Part shown: in pieces, positions 1 to 9,024 of the stretch
Numbering within the stretch: the first letter of the stretch is position 1
Layout of the letters: every line of letters starts with the position of its first letter
Source: an uncultured Paracoccaceae bacterium
GTDB lineage: Bacteria; Pseudomonadota; Alphaproteobacteria; Rhodobacterales; Rhodobacteraceae
Direction: 5' to 3'
DNA length: 50,159 nt
Assembly (NCBI GenBank): GCA_913062865.1
Contig: CAJXWO010000017.1
Coordinates: 1 to 50,159, forward strand
The notes under the pieces: generated by a model
Told to the model about the DNA's origin: nothing
The model's database searches: none
Seen by the model: the letters and a program-made list of their open reading frames with translations, nothing else
Program-made: the position numbers and the translations under genes

Positions 1-918
1 GGCCAAGCCGTGCGCATCTTCACAGGCGCGCCCGTGCCCTACGGCGCCGACCGCGTGGTGATCCAGGAGGATGTGACTCGCGACGGCGACACCATCACCC
101 TGGGCGACGGTTTGGACAAAGGCCCCCATATCCGCCCCGCCGGCGCCGATTTCACCCAAGGCGCCACGCTGGATGCCCCGCGTCTGCTGCGCCCGGCGGA
201 TATCGCGCTCATGGCGTCGATGAACATCCCCGATGTGCCCGTTGCCCGAAAGCCCGAAATCGCGCTCATTTCCACCGGGGACGAGCTTGTGATGCCGGGC
301 GAAGACCCCGGCCCCGATCAGATTGTCGCGTCGAATACCTTTGGGTTGAAGGCACTGTTCGACCGCCACGGTGCACACACCCGCGTCCTGCCCATTGCGC
401 GGGATCACACGGCGTCACTCAACACCGCCTTCGACCTGGCGCAGGGCGCGGATCTCGTGATCACCATCGGCGGGGCGTCGGTGGGCGATCACGATCTGGT
501 CGCGCGCGTCGCAGCCGAACGCGGGATGGAGCAGGCCTTCTACAAGGTTGCCATGCGCCCGGGTAAACCGCTCATGGCAGGGCGCATGGATGGCGCGGCC
601 ATGGTGGGCCTGCCGGGTAATCCCGTGTCTGCAATGGTTTGCGGGCATATCTTCATCCTGCCAATGATCCGCGCCATGCAGGGTCTGCCACCCGCGCGCG
701 CACCGGAAAATACCGCGCCGCTGGCGCAGGACATCGGGCCCAATGGCCCGCGCGAGCACTACATGCGCGCCCGCCTGACGCCCGAGGGCATCGCCCCCTT
801 TGGCAGCCAGGACAGCTCGCTTCTGACCATTCTCTCCGAGGCCGACGCGCTCTTGATCCGGCCCGCGCATGATCCTGCGCGCACGGCGGGCGAGATAATG
901 CGCTACCTGCCTGTCTGA
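1..918 (+). CDS. moeA: Molybdopterin molybdenumtransferase MoeA, 3' part
   Basis: C-terminal about 305 residues of MoeA, which inserts molybdate into adenylylated molybdopterin in the cytoplasm; the reading frame is open at the window edge, so the N-terminus is missing. Visible family blocks are [12 protein letters not shown] near the edge, the molybdopterin-binding signature [10 protein letters not shown] at about 469-498, [10 protein letters not shown] at about 553-582 and [10 protein letters not shown] at about 607-636, followed by the short beta-barrel C-terminal domain. It ends 85 bases before lexA, and the gap carries the lexA promoter, so lexA is probably transcribed separately. Other molybdenum-enzyme maturation genes (coxD, coxE, xdhC) lie 43 kb away, so no operon link is visible. 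Confidence 0.95.
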   Translation, partial: GQAVRIFTGAPVPYGADRVVIQEDVTRDGDTITLGDGLDKGPHIRPAGADFTQGATLDAPRLLRPADIALMASMNIPDVPVARKPEIALISTGDELVMPGEDPGPDQIVASNTFGLKALFDRHGAHTRVLPIARDHTASLNTAFDLAQGADLVITIGGASVGDHDLVARVAAERGMEQAFYKVAMRPGKPLMAGRMDGAAMVGLPGNPVSAMVCGHIFILPMIRAMQGLPPARAPENTAPLAQDIGPNGPREHYMRARLTPEGIAPFGSQDSSLLTILSEADALLIRPAHDPARTAGEIMRYLPV

Positions 919-940
919 CCCCCCAAACCCTGTGGACAAG

Positions 941-969
941 TTGACACGGAACGGGAACGCGTGTAGAAC
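941..969 (+). promoter_or_regulatory. lexA promoter with SOS box
   Basis: A TTGACA -35 (941-946) lies 17 bases from a TAGAAC -10 (964-969). GAAC (955-958), seven bases, GAAC (966-969) is the reverse complement of the alphaproteobacterial SOS box GTTC-N7-GTTC, and its second half covers the -10. LexA bound here would block polymerase, the usual autoregulation of lexA. The box is seen directly; its function is inferred from the family. Confidence 0.85.
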
Positions 970-1003
970 ATTCCGCAAACACGGTGAGCCGGAGGTCACG
1001 GGC

Positions 1004-1711
1004 ATGTTGACGAAAAAGCAGCTGGATTTGCTGGAATTCATCCACAAGCGGGTGGAGCGGGACGGTGTTCCGCCCAGTTTCGACGAAATGAAGGATGCGC
1101 TTGACCTGCGGTCGAAATCCGGGATCCACCGCCTGATCACCGCGCTGGAAGAGCGTGGGTTTCTGCGACGCTTGCCTCACCGCGCCCGTGCGCTTGAGAT
1201 CGTGAAGCTGCCGGACAGCCTTGCCGCCAAATCCGGTGGGTTCACGCCCCGGGTGATCGAGGGTGACAAGGGTTCCGAACCCGCGGTGCCGTCCCGCCCC
1301 GCGATGGCACAACCCATCGACGCGCTGCACGCGCAGGAATTGCCGCTGATGGGCCGCATCGCCGCCGGTGTTCCGATCGAGGCGATCAGCGAGGTGTCGA
1401 CTCATGTGGCCGTCCCGGGCCAGATGATCGGCCAGGGCAATCACTATGCGCTCGAGGTCAAGGGCGACTCGATGATCGAGGCCGGGATCAACGATGGCGA
1501 CGTGGTGGTGATCCGCGAAACCGCCACCGCCGACAATGGCGATATCGTCGTGGCCCTGGTCGAAGATCACGAGGCGACGCTGAAACGCTTCTTTCGCAAG
1601 GGCAATGCCATCGCGCTGGAGGCGGCTAACCTGGCCTACGAGACGCGCGTGCTGCCCGAGGACAAGGTCAAGGTGCAAGGCCGCCTCGTGGGCCTGATCC
1701 GCACCTATTGA
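1004..1711 (+). CDS. lexA: LexA SOS repressor
   Basis: 235 residues. Represses SOS genes and self-cleaves when RecA is active. The ATG at 1004 is chosen over an upstream in-frame ATG at 932 because GGAGGT (991-996) is well spaced, the protein then begins [10 protein letters not shown] as LexA does, and the upstream start would lie inside the -35/SOS region. Residues 1-65 form the winged helix DNA-binding domain. The cleavage site is A121-G122 (IAAG). The catalytic dyad is S156 (KGDSM) and K194 (ATLKRFF). It has the typical alphaproteobacterial length (longer linker than E. coli). The stop overlaps the end of convergent comEC by 7 bases. Confidence 0.97.
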   Translation: MLTKKQLDLLEFIHKRVERDGVPPSFDEMKDALDLRSKSGIHRLITALEERGFLRRLPHRARALEIVKLPDSLAAKSGGFTPRVIEGDKGSEPAVPSRPAMAQPIDALHAQELPLMGRIAAGVPIEAISEVSTHVAVPGQMIGQGNHYALEVKGDSMIEAGINDGDVVVIRETATADNGDIVVALVEDHEATLKRFFRKGNAIALEAANLAYETRVLPEDKVKVQGRLVGLIRTY

Positions 1712-3732
1712 CCGAGGGTCGGTCTTGGCGCGGGCGGCTCCCAAAGCCGCCTGTTCGAGCCCATGGCTTTCGTGACATGCCACCCGCCATCGCCATCGCG
1801 CGACAGGGACACGGCACCCGTCTTTTTCAGGGCCTCGGGACCCAGCACGAGGCAAGGCAAGCCGGCCGGGGCAGGCTCGGTGAAGACCGCGATCTGTCCC
1901 GCCGCACAGCCCGTGAACGCGGCGCTGCCGGTCTTGCCCTGCACATGGATCACGTCGCCCAGGATGCGCATCCGGCCCTCGCCCGGCCAACGCGCCGCGC
2001 CCGCCACCTGATCCGCCCCGTCGCCATCGTTCTCAAGCCAGACACCGGCCACGAAGCCTGCGCCCTTGGCCTTGCTCAGGGCGCGCCCTTCTGCGGTCAT
2101 CACCCCGACAAGCGCGCCCTCGGGGGCCACCAGCACCGGTGGCCGCGCGCTCTGCATCCAGACCGCCATCGCAGCCGCCATCGGCAACAGCCCTACCCAC
2201 CGACCGCGCCCTTGCCAAAGCATCACCATAAGGCCCCCCAGGGCCAGCAGCGGCAAAACCGCGCCAGATGGCGCCACGACATGGCCGACCGCACCGGGCC
2301 AGGCGCTGACAGTCTGGGCCACGAACAGGATCCAGCGCAGCCCCTGCTCCATCGCCCAGAACGGCACGGCATCGAACCCGAGGGGCATCAGCAGCACCCC
2401 CACCACGGCCGCCGGGATCACCAGGAGGCCCATCAGCGGCACGGATACGAGGTTTGCGGCCAGCCCGTAATGCGAGAACAGGTTGAAATGCGCCGCGGCA
2501 ATCGGGGCCGTGGCCGCCCCTGCGACGGCAGAGGAAATCAGCAAGGAGAGGCCGCCCTGCAGCCAACGCGGCCCGGGCAGACCGCCCCGGTCGCGCAACG
2601 CGGCAAAGGCCGCCACCAGCGCCGTCGTTGCCGCAAAGGACATCTGAAAGCCCGGGCCCATCAGCGCCTCGGGACGCAGGACCAGGACGATCAGCGCGGC
2701 GACCGCCACCGCGCGCAGGCTCAGCGCCCGCCGGTCGAGCAGCACAGCCACCAGCGCCACGGCCACCATGACAAAGGCCCGTTCCGTCGCGACGTTGCCG
2801 CCCGACAGAGCAAGATACCCGGCCGCCACGACCAACGCGCAGACCGCCGCGATCTTCTTGACCGGCCAGCGCAGGGCAAGCGTGGGGATGAGCGCCAGAC
2901 CGGTGCGCAGGACGGCAAACACGAATCCCGCCAAAAGCCCCATATGCAGGCCCGAGATCGCCAACAGGTGGGCAAGGTTGGCGTGGCGCAGGGCGGTCAG
3001 GCTCTCTTGCCCCATGCCGGACCGGTCCCCGGCTATGACCGCCGCGGCAAAGGCCCCGGGCTCGCCGGGGATCGCCGTCTGCACGCGCGCCGACAGCGCA
3101 CGACGCAGGGCGAAGACCGGAACACCGCCCTCGGGCGCGTGCCACAGGACAACCGGTGCGCGCGTGTATCCCACTGCGCCCAGCTTCAGAAACCAGGCGT
3201 GTCGCCGGAAGTCGAAGCCCCCCGGCTCCACCGGGCCGCCGGATCCAGACAGATGCGCCGTCATCTGTACCACCGCGCCCGGTTCGGGCACGGCGATGCC
3301 GCCCGCGCCATGCAGCGAAACGCGGACCCGGCGCGGCGTGTCCGCCGGGGCCACGCGCGCCAGCACCACCCTGTCAAGCGTGAGCCGCACCGCGTCCGAA
3401 GCGGAGCGGTCGATCCCCACCACCCGGCCCTGCACGGGGCCGTAGTAGCGCCAGTCGAGCACTGGACCGGCGACCCAGTGACTGCGCGCAGCCGCCAGCG
3501 CGAAGCCAAACGCGATCAACGCCGCGCCCCAGATCAGCGGACCCGCCAGGGCACCCGCCCATCGCGCCGAAAGCGCCAGCGCGATACCGGCGGTGGCGCA
3601 GGCCCAAAGTGTCCGAATGGGCGGCTCCCACGGCCAGGCGAAATAGGCCCCGATCCCGCAGGCCAGCGCCACGGGCAGCCAGGGAAACAGGTGCCCCCGC
3701 TGGGACAGAATCGCGGTCCGCAACCGGTGCAC
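1705..3732 (-). CDS. comEC: ComEC/Rec2 family DNA-uptake channel protein
   Basis: 675-residue polytopic inner-membrane protein. In competent bacteria ComEC forms the channel that carries single-stranded DNA into the cytoplasm. The N-terminus has membrane segments and a small beta-rich region (about 80-180, the DUF4131/OB-like part). The competence core follows, including the block [15 protein letters not shown] at about 250-265 and many hydrophobic helices to about residue 520. The C-terminal about 140 residues are soluble but lack an HxHxDH metallo-beta-lactamase motif, so this is the form without an obvious nuclease site. The gene diverges from gltX with only 88 bases between starts and meets lexA tail to tail. 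No other competence genes are in the window. Confidence 0.9.
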   Translation of the reverse strand: MHRLRTAILSQRGHLFPWLPVALACGIGAYFAWPWEPPIRTLWACATAGIALALSARWAGALAGPLIWGAALIAFGFALAAARSHWVAGPVLDWRYYGPVQGRVVGIDRSASDAVRLTLDRVVLARVAPADTPRRVRVSLHGAGGIAVPEPGAVVQMTAHLSGSGGPVEPGGFDFRRHAWFLKLGAVGYTRAPVVLWHAPEGGVPVFALRRALSARVQTAIPGEPGAFAAAVIAGDRSGMGQESLTALRHANLAHLLAISGLHMGLLAGFVFAVLRTGLALIPTLALRWPVKKIAAVCALVVAAGYLALSGGNVATERAFVMVAVALVAVLLDRRALSLRAVAVAALIVLVLRPEALMGPGFQMSFAATTALVAAFAALRDRGGLPGPRWLQGGLSLLISSAVAGAATAPIAAAHFNLFSHYGLAANLVSVPLMGLLVIPAAVVGVLLMPLGFDAVPFWAMEQGLRWILFVAQTVSAWPGAVGHVVAPSGAVLPLLALGGLMVMLWQGRGRWVGLLPMAAAMAVWMQSARPPVLVAPEGALVGVMTAEGRALSKAKGAGFVAGVWLENDGDGADQVAGAARWPGEGRMRILGDVIHVQGKTGSAAFTGCAAGQIAVFTEPAPAGLPCLVLGPEALKKTGAVSLSRDGDGGWHVTKAMGSNRRLWEPPAPRPTLGQ

Positions 3733-3820
3733 GCCACGCCTCCTTGTCCTGATCCGCGCGTCCCGCTAGGTACGCGGGCAAAGCTAGCCGCCCCATCCTG
3801 AACAAAAGGTAAATGCTCCC

Positions 3821-5233
3821 ATGTCCGACCAAGTCGTGACCCGTTTCGCGCCCTCGCCCACCGGTTTTCTGCATATTGGCGGCGCGCGCACGGCGCTGTT
3901 CAACTGGCTCTATGCCCGGGGCCGCGGCGGGCGGTTCCTGCTGCGGATCGAGGATACGGACCGCGAACGCTCGACCCCCGAGGCCACGCAGGCGATCCTG
4001 CAGGGCATGGCGTGGCTGGGGCTCGACCATGATGGCGAGGTGATCAGCCAGTTCGAACGCGCGGACCGGCACGCCGAGGTTGCCCATCAGCTTCTGGCCG
4101 AGGGCAAGGCCTACAAGTGTTTCTCGACCCAGCACGAGATCGCGGCGTTTCGCGAGGCCGCGAAGGCCGAGGGCAAGTCGACCCTGTTCCGCAGCCCCTG
4201 GCGCGATGCGGATCCGGCGACGCATCCCGACGCGCCTTTCGTGGTGCGCATCAAGGCCCCGAACGACGGCGCGACCGTGATCCGCGACGAGGTCCAGGGC
4301 GATGTCACGGTGCGCAACGACCAGCTCGACGACATGGTGCTGCTGCGCTCGGACGGGACACCGGTCTACATGCTGGCCGTGGTGGTGGACGATCACGACA
4401 TGGGCGTGACCCACGTGATCCGGGGCGACGATCACCTGAACAATGCCGCCCGGCAGATGCTGATCTACACCGCGATGGGCTGGGATGTGCCGGTCTGGGC
4501 GCATATCCCGCTGATCCACGGGCCGGACGGGAAGAAGCTGTCGAAGCGTCATGGCGCGCTTGGCGTCGATGAATACCAGCGTATGGGCTACCCGGCGGCG
4601 GGCATGCGCAACTACCTGGCCCGGCTGGGCTGGTCCCATGGCGATGACGAGTTCTTCACCGATGCCCAGGCGCAGGACTGGTTCGATCTGGACGGGATCG
4701 GCAAGTCGCCTGCCCGTTTCGATTTCAAAAAGCTCGAGAATCTCTGCGGTCAGCACATGGCGGCCACCGAGGATGCTGCACTGCTGCAGGAATTGCAGAT
4801 GTACCTCGCCGCGACCGGGGCTGCCCCCCTGACAACCGATCAGGCCGCGATGATGCTGGAGGGTATGTACTGCCTCAAAGAGCGCGCCAAAACCTTTCCC
4901 GAACTCCTTGAAAAGGCGCAGTTTATCCTCACATCGCGTCCGATCGACCCCGAGCCCAAGGCGGCCAAATCCCTTGATGCGGTATCCCGTGGTATACTGC
5001 GAGAATTGACGCCGCAGTTGCAAAATGCTAGCTGGACCCGAGACGAAGTGGAGGGTGTCGCATCCGGGGTCGCCGAGGCCCACGGAATCGGGTTCGGAAA
5101 GCTGGCAGGCCCTCTCAGGGCCGCTTTGGCAGGACGGGCCGTCACCCCCAGCGTATTCGACATGATGCTGGTCCTTGGCCGCGAGGAGACTCTTGCGCGC
5201 ATAGACGAGGCCGCTACCAAAGAAGGCGGATGA
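3821..5233 (+). CDS. gltX: Glutamyl-tRNA synthetase
   Basis: 470-residue class I aminoacyl-tRNA synthetase that charges tRNA-Glu. The HIGH signature appears as HIGG (residues 18-21) in [22 protein letters not shown] order, and the KMSKS loop appears as KLSKR (239-243). The C-terminal anticodon-binding helical domain spans about 310-470. Length is normal for the bacterial enzyme. A possible ribosome site AAAAGG lies upstream of the ATG. Many alphaproteobacteria carry two GltX paralogues; only one is here, so which tRNA (Glu or also Gln for the amidotransferase route) it charges cannot be told. Confidence 0.96.
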   Translation: MSDQVVTRFAPSPTGFLHIGGARTALFNWLYARGRGGRFLLRIEDTDRERSTPEATQAILQGMAWLGLDHDGEVISQFERADRHAEVAHQLLAEGKAYKCFSTQHEIAAFREAAKAEGKSTLFRSPWRDADPATHPDAPFVVRIKAPNDGATVIRDEVQGDVTVRNDQLDDMVLLRSDGTPVYMLAVVVDDHDMGVTHVIRGDDHLNNAARQMLIYTAMGWDVPVWAHIPLIHGPDGKKLSKRHGALGVDEYQRMGYPAAGMRNYLARLGWSHGDDEFFTDAQAQDWFDLDGIGKSPARFDFKKLENLCGQHMAATEDAALLQELQMYLAATGAAPLTTDQAAMMLEGMYCLKERAKTFPELLEKAQFILTSRPIDPEPKAAKSLDAVSRGILRELTPQLQNASWTRDEVEGVASGVAEAHGIGFGKLAGPLRAALAGRAVTPSVFDMMLVLGREETLARIDEAATKEGG

Positions 5234-5325
5234 TCCGGGCACAGGCACAACGCCCCGGGCACGCCGGGTGACCGACACGCCTGTGCATGGCATGCCATGC
5301 CGGGCCTCACGACGAAGGGACGATC

Positions 5326-6621
5326 ATGGCCGACACGACACGCACAGCGAAGCTGACCATCGACGGAACCGAGTACGACCTGCCCATCCAAAGCCCGACC
5401 GCCGGGCCCGATGTGCTGGACATCCGCAAGCTTTATGCCCAGGCGGGGGTGTTTACCTACGACCCTGGATACACTTCGACCGCCAGCTGCGACAGCACCA
5501 TCACCTATATCGACGGGGACAAGGGCGAACTTCTGCACCGCGGCTATCCGATCGAGCAACTGGCGGAGAAGTCGCATTTCCTCGAGGTCTGCTACCTGCT
5601 CCTTTACGGAGAGCTGCCTTCGGCGGCCCAGCTCGAGGATTTCGAGACGCGCGTGACGCGTCACACGATGATCCACGAGCAGATGATGAACTTCTTCCGT
5701 GGCTTCCGCCGGGACGCGCATCCAATGGCGGTCATGGTGGGCGTCGTCGGTGCGATGTCGGCCTTCTACCACGACAGTACCGATATCTCGGATCCATGGC
5801 AGCGCGAGGTCGCGTCGATCCGCATGATCGCCAAGATGCCGACCATCGCCGCGATGGCCTACAAGTACACCATCGGTCAGCCCTTCATCTATCCGCGCAA
5901 CGACCTGGACTACGCGTCGAACTTCTTGCGGATGTGCTTTGCCGTTCCGGCCGAAGACTACCAGGTGAACCCGATCCTGAGCCGCGCAATGGACCGGATC
6001 TTTACCCTGCACGCGGATCACGAACAGAACGCATCGACCTCGACGGTGCGGCTGGCCTCGTCCTCGGGCGCCAATCCCTTTGCTTCCATCGCGGCCGGCA
6101 TCGCGTGTCTCTGGGGGCCCGCCCACGGCGGCGCGAACCAGGCCTGCCTCGAGATGCTCAAGGAGATCGGCACACCGGACCGCATTCCCGAGTTCATCGA
6201 ACGCGCCAAGGACAAGAACGACCCGTTCCGCCTGATGGGGTTCGGCCACCGGGTCTACAAGAACTTCGACCCGCGCGCGACGGTGATGAAGCAATCCGCG
6301 GACGAGGTTCTGGAGCTGCTGGGCGTGGAGAACAACCCGGTGCTGGCGACCGCGAAAGAGCTGGAACAGGCCGCGCTGGCAGATCCCTATTTTGCCGAAA
6401 AGAAACTGTTCCCGAACGTGGACTTCTATTCGGGCATCATCCTCGAGGCGATGGGCTTCCCCACCTCGATGTTCACGCCCATCTTCGCGGTCAGCCGGAC
6501 CGTGGGCTGGATCTCGCAGTGGAAGGAAATGATCGGCGACCCGCAGATGAAGATCGGCCGCCCGCGTCAGCTTTACCTGGGCGAAACGCTGCGCGACTAC
6601 ACGGATATCGAGAACCGCTGA
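5326..6621 (+). CDS. gltA: Citrate synthase, type II
   Basis: 431 residues. Condenses acetyl-CoA and oxaloacetate at the entry to the TCA cycle. The start at 5326 ([10 protein letters not shown]) follows an AAGGGA ribosome site; an in-frame ATG 39 bases upstream would add a non-conserved leader. Catalytic-region blocks are [24 protein letters not shown] (active-site histidines) and NVDFYSGI (active-site aspartate). The length and N-terminal beta domain are those of the hexameric, NADH-sensitive Gram-negative type. It is followed at once by a strong terminator, so it probably forms a single-gene unit after gltX. Confidence 0.97.
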   Translation: MADTTRTAKLTIDGTEYDLPIQSPTAGPDVLDIRKLYAQAGVFTYDPGYTSTASCDSTITYIDGDKGELLHRGYPIEQLAEKSHFLEVCYLLLYGELPSAAQLEDFETRVTRHTMIHEQMMNFFRGFRRDAHPMAVMVGVVGAMSAFYHDSTDISDPWQREVASIRMIAKMPTIAAMAYKYTIGQPFIYPRNDLDYASNFLRMCFAVPAEDYQVNPILSRAMDRIFTLHADHEQNASTSTVRLASSSGANPFASIAAGIACLWGPAHGGANQACLEMLKEIGTPDRIPEFIERAKDKNDPFRLMGFGHRVYKNFDPRATVMKQSADEVLELLGVENNPVLATAKELEQAALADPYFAEKKLFPNVDFYSGIILEAMGFPTSMFTPIFAVSRTVGWISQWKEMIGDPQMKIGRPRQLYLGETLRDYTDIENR

Positions 6622-6644
6622 GCCCGCGGATCGTTGGAAACACG

Positions 6645-6682
6645 CGAAGGGCCGTCCGGTTGGGCGGCCCTTCTTCGTTTCT
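6645..6682 (+). terminator. gltA intrinsic terminator
   Basis: A perfect 9-base-pair stem GAAGGGCCG (6646-6654) / CGGCCCTTC (6665-6673) with a 10-base loop is followed by the T-rich TTCGTTT. It lies 25 bases after the gltA stop. Confidence 0.85.
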
Positions 6683-6861
6683 CCCTGTGTGGCCCTGACG
6701 GCCACCCTGGGCCCGACCGGGGCCTGACCCGGACCTGGACCCGGGGCCTTGTCCGGTCCAAAGCCACCGATTCTTCTTAAAGTCGCAGAAGAACTGCCGC
6801 AGTTTCCGGGCAGTCTCATCCGGCGTGTGGCACCAGGATCCCGGAACGAGCAGAACTGACC

Positions 6862-7651
6862 ATGACCAGCATCATCGCCCTTCTTGCCGTGACCGGCGTC
6901 GTGACGGCGCTCTCGAGCCTTTTTGCAAGCTTCGAGATCCCTGAAGAGTACAAGACCGCCGACACCGATCCCGAGGCGGAGTCCGAGCCCGAGACCCACC
7001 TGCAAGGGGGCGACGGCGATGATATTCTGAGAATCGCGGGCGACCTGGAGCGGATTGATGGCGGTGAGGGAGACGACCTGATCCTGGGCGGCCCCGATGC
7101 GGATACGCTGGGCGGGGGACCGGATGATGACCTGTTGGTCGGCGGCCCCGGTGCGGATGTGCTCAAGGGCGGCGTGCAACACGACATCCTGATGGGCGTG
7201 GGCGACCCCGCCGCACTCGACGACGCCACCATCGCGGCCGCGTCCGAGACCGGCAACGCTGGACCCCAGCCTTTTCGAGGGGCTTCTGGCCGAGCCCGAT
7301 ACCAGCGGGGCGGACACGCTCGAAGGCGGCTATGGTCGCGACCTGCTGGTCATGGGTCCCGGCGACACCGCCGAAGGCGGCGATCAGGCCGACAGCTTCG
7401 CCTATCTCGACGCGACTGTTCCGGGGGACGACATGCCCGCCCCGGCCGAGATCACCGATTTCGACCCGGCCCGGGAAGAGCTGGTCCTGCCCTATGATCC
7501 CGCAGGCCCTGCGCCCGACGCGGCAATCGAAACCGCGGGCGACGATGCCGTCGTCACGATTGACGGCACGCCCAAGATCGTGCTGCGTGGCATGGGCGGC
7601 CAGCTGACCGCCGATCACCTTGTGCAGGCGCCGTTCGTACCGGGGCTTTAA
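6862..7651 (+). pseudogene. RTX-type calcium-binding repeat protein, frameshifted
   Basis: The gene starts MTSIIALLAVTGVVTALSSL, a hydrophobic N-terminal segment (signal or anchor). An acidic stretch and hemolysin-type glycine/aspartate nonapeptides follow (GGDGDD, GGEGDDLILGG, GGGPDDDLLVGG, GGPGADVLKGG; residues about 50-110). At about 7258 the frame changes. The first frame runs on as low-quality sequence to 7497. The second frame, read from 7259, gives LDPSLFEGLLAEPDTSGADT, another repeat (LEGGYGRDLLVMGPGDTAEGG) and a beta-rich C-terminus ending at 7651. Restoring GC at ...AACGCTGG... (GCGC to GC) rejoins them into about 263 residues, so a 2-base deletion, or a sequencing error, is likely. 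The function is unknown; the repeats suggest a secreted or surface protein that folds with calcium. It ends convergent with and overlapping the enoyl-CoA hydratase by 4 bases. Confidence 0.8.
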
Positions 7652-8424
7652 CGGCCTTCGTATTTTGCGGGCCGCTTTTCGAGAAACGCCACCACGCCCT
7701 CCTTGAAATCGCGAGTCTTGCCGCATTCGCCCTGAAGCCGGGCCTCCATCTGCAACTGGCCGTTCAGATCGTTGTCATAGGTGCCGCGCAGGGCCTGCTT
7801 GACGCGCAGATAGGCTTGGGTCGGTCCCTTGGCGAGATGCGCGGCGCGAGCGCGCCAATGGGCGTCGAAATCCGCGTCGGGCACGCTTTCCCAGATCATG
7901 CCCCAGGCATCGGCCTGCTCGGCGGTGATCTTTTCGGCGAAAAGTGCTGCACCCATGGCCTTGGCGATGCCCATCTGGCGCGGCATCCAGTAGGTGCCGC
8001 CCGCATCCGGGATCAGCCCGATCCGCGTGAAGGCCTGCAGGAAATAGGCCGATTGGGCCGCGATCACCACGTCGGCCGCCAGCGCCAGATTGGCACCGGC
8101 CCCCGCGGCGGGGCCGTTCACGGCGGTGATGGTCGGGATCTCGCAGTCGTAAATGGCACGCAGAAGCGGTTCGTACTCGTCCCGCAGGGTGCGCTCGAGG
8201 TCGATATCCGACGCATTCGCCCGGTCGCCCAGGTCCTGACCCGAGCAGAACGCCTTGCCAGTGCCGGTCATCACCAGCACCCGCGCCTTGCTCGCAGCAG
8301 CCTTAACCGCGTGCAGCAGTTCGGCCCGCATCTGCGTGTTGAGCGCGTTCATGACGTCGGGGCGGTTCAAGCTCAGGATCGCAACGCCGTCGGTGATGTC
8401 GAGGGTGATGGTTTCATATTGCAT
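7648..8424 (-). CDS. Enoyl-CoA hydratase/isomerase family protein, PaaG-like
   Basis: 258-residue crotonase-fold enzyme. The start at 8424 (MQYETITLDI) has AAGGAG about 11 bases upstream; an upstream in-frame ATG would add 30 unlike residues. Oxyanion-hole blocks are GKAFCSGQDL and AVNGPAAGAGANLALAAD, and the IGLIPDAGGTYWMPRQMG / AEQADAWGMIWE pattern resembles PaaG (phenylacetyl-CoA epoxide isomerase) and related 2-enoyl-CoA isomerases. No other paa genes are present, so a general acyl-CoA role in beta-oxidation is as likely. It is the last gene of the minus-strand run, separated from ccmH by two palindromes. Confidence 0.85.
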   Translation of the reverse strand: MQYETITLDITDGVAILSLNRPDVMNALNTQMRAELLHAVKAAASKARVLVMTGTGKAFCSGQDLGDRANASDIDLERTLRDEYEPLLRAIYDCEIPTITAVNGPAAGAGANLALAADVVIAAQSAYFLQAFTRIGLIPDAGGTYWMPRQMGIAKAMGAALFAEKITAEQADAWGMIWESVPDADFDAHWRARAAHLAKGPTQAYLRVKQALRGTYDNDLNGQLQMEARLQGECGKTRDFKEGVVAFLEKRPAKYEGR

Positions 8425-8511
8425 GGGGCCGCTCCTTTGCCTGGGGTCGCGCGCATCAAATACGCGAACGTCCCGAAAGGCAAAGCGAAACCCTGCGTCA
8501 GGGGCGTGGGT

Positions 8512-8558
8512 CAAGGCCGTTCGAACGGCCTTGTTCCAAGGCGCGTCGACGCGCCTTG
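8512..8558. repeat. Two tandem 22-bp perfect palindromes
   Basis: Palindrome 1 at 8512-8533 has arms CAAGGCCGTTC/GAACGGCCTTG. Palindrome 2 at 8537-8558 has arms CAAGGCGCGTC/GACGCGCCTTG. They are separated by three bases (TTC) and share the CAAGG...CCTTG outer halves. They lie 8 bases past the end of ccmH. They could end ccmH transcription, but neither is followed by a T tract on either strand, and the double structure looks like a dispersed repeat (compare 38224-38275). Confidence 0.8.
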
Positions 8559-8565
8559 CCCGTGC

Positions 8566-9024
8566 CTAGCCCTGATCTTTCATCAGTTCCTTGAGCCGCG
8601 CCTCTTCCGCGGCGCTGAGCCCTTCGCCCCCGGCCGGCTGAGCCTTTGCACGGTTGCGGGTATAGGCAACCCCGATGCCGCCCGCGATCAGCAGCATCGC
8701 GGGGCCCGCGCCCCACAAAAGCCAGTTCGATCCGCCCGTGGTGGGTTTCAGCAGCACGTATTCGCCGTATCGCTCTACCACGAAATCCACGACCTCTTCG
8801 TTGGTGTCGCCGGCCACCAGCCGTTCGCGCACCAAAAGCCGCATGTCCCGCGCCAGCCCCGCATTGCTCTCGTCGATGCTTTCGTTGCGGCAGACCAGGC
8901 AGCGCAGCCCGGCCGAGACCTCGCGGGCGCGTTCTTCGAGTATCGGGTCGTCAAGCACCTCGTCCGGTTGCACCGCCCAGACAGGCGACGCCAGAAGCGT
9001 CAGGATCAGGATCAGCCGTTTCAT
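8566..9024 (-). CDS. ccmH: Cytochrome c maturation protein CcmH
   Basis: 152 residues. Periplasmic thiol-reducing component of the System I cytochrome c maturation pathway, which keeps apocytochrome CXXCH reduced and works with CcmF. It shows a signal peptide (MKRLILILTLLASPVWA), the LRCLVCRN motif with C42 and C45, and one transmembrane helix at about 101-118 followed by a short cytoplasmic charged tail. It is the short CcmH form without the TPR-containing CcmI extension. The start ATG overlaps the ccmF stop as ATGA, so the two are translationally coupled. Confidence 0.94.
   Translation of the reverse strand: MKRLILILTLLASPVWAVQPDEVLDDPILEERAREVSAGLRCLVCRNESIDESNAGLARDMRLLVRERLVAGDTNEEVVDFVVERYGEYVLLKPTTGGSNWLLWGAGPAMLLIAGGIGVAYTRNRAKAQPAGGEGLSAAEEARLKELMKDQG

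Noticed and set aside
1708-3801. A very long open frame (about 697 codons) on the plus strand opposite comEC
   Set aside because: It is the high-GC antisense shadow of comEC: Arg/His/Pro/Gly-rich, no recognisable domain, while the minus strand encodes a clear membrane protein.
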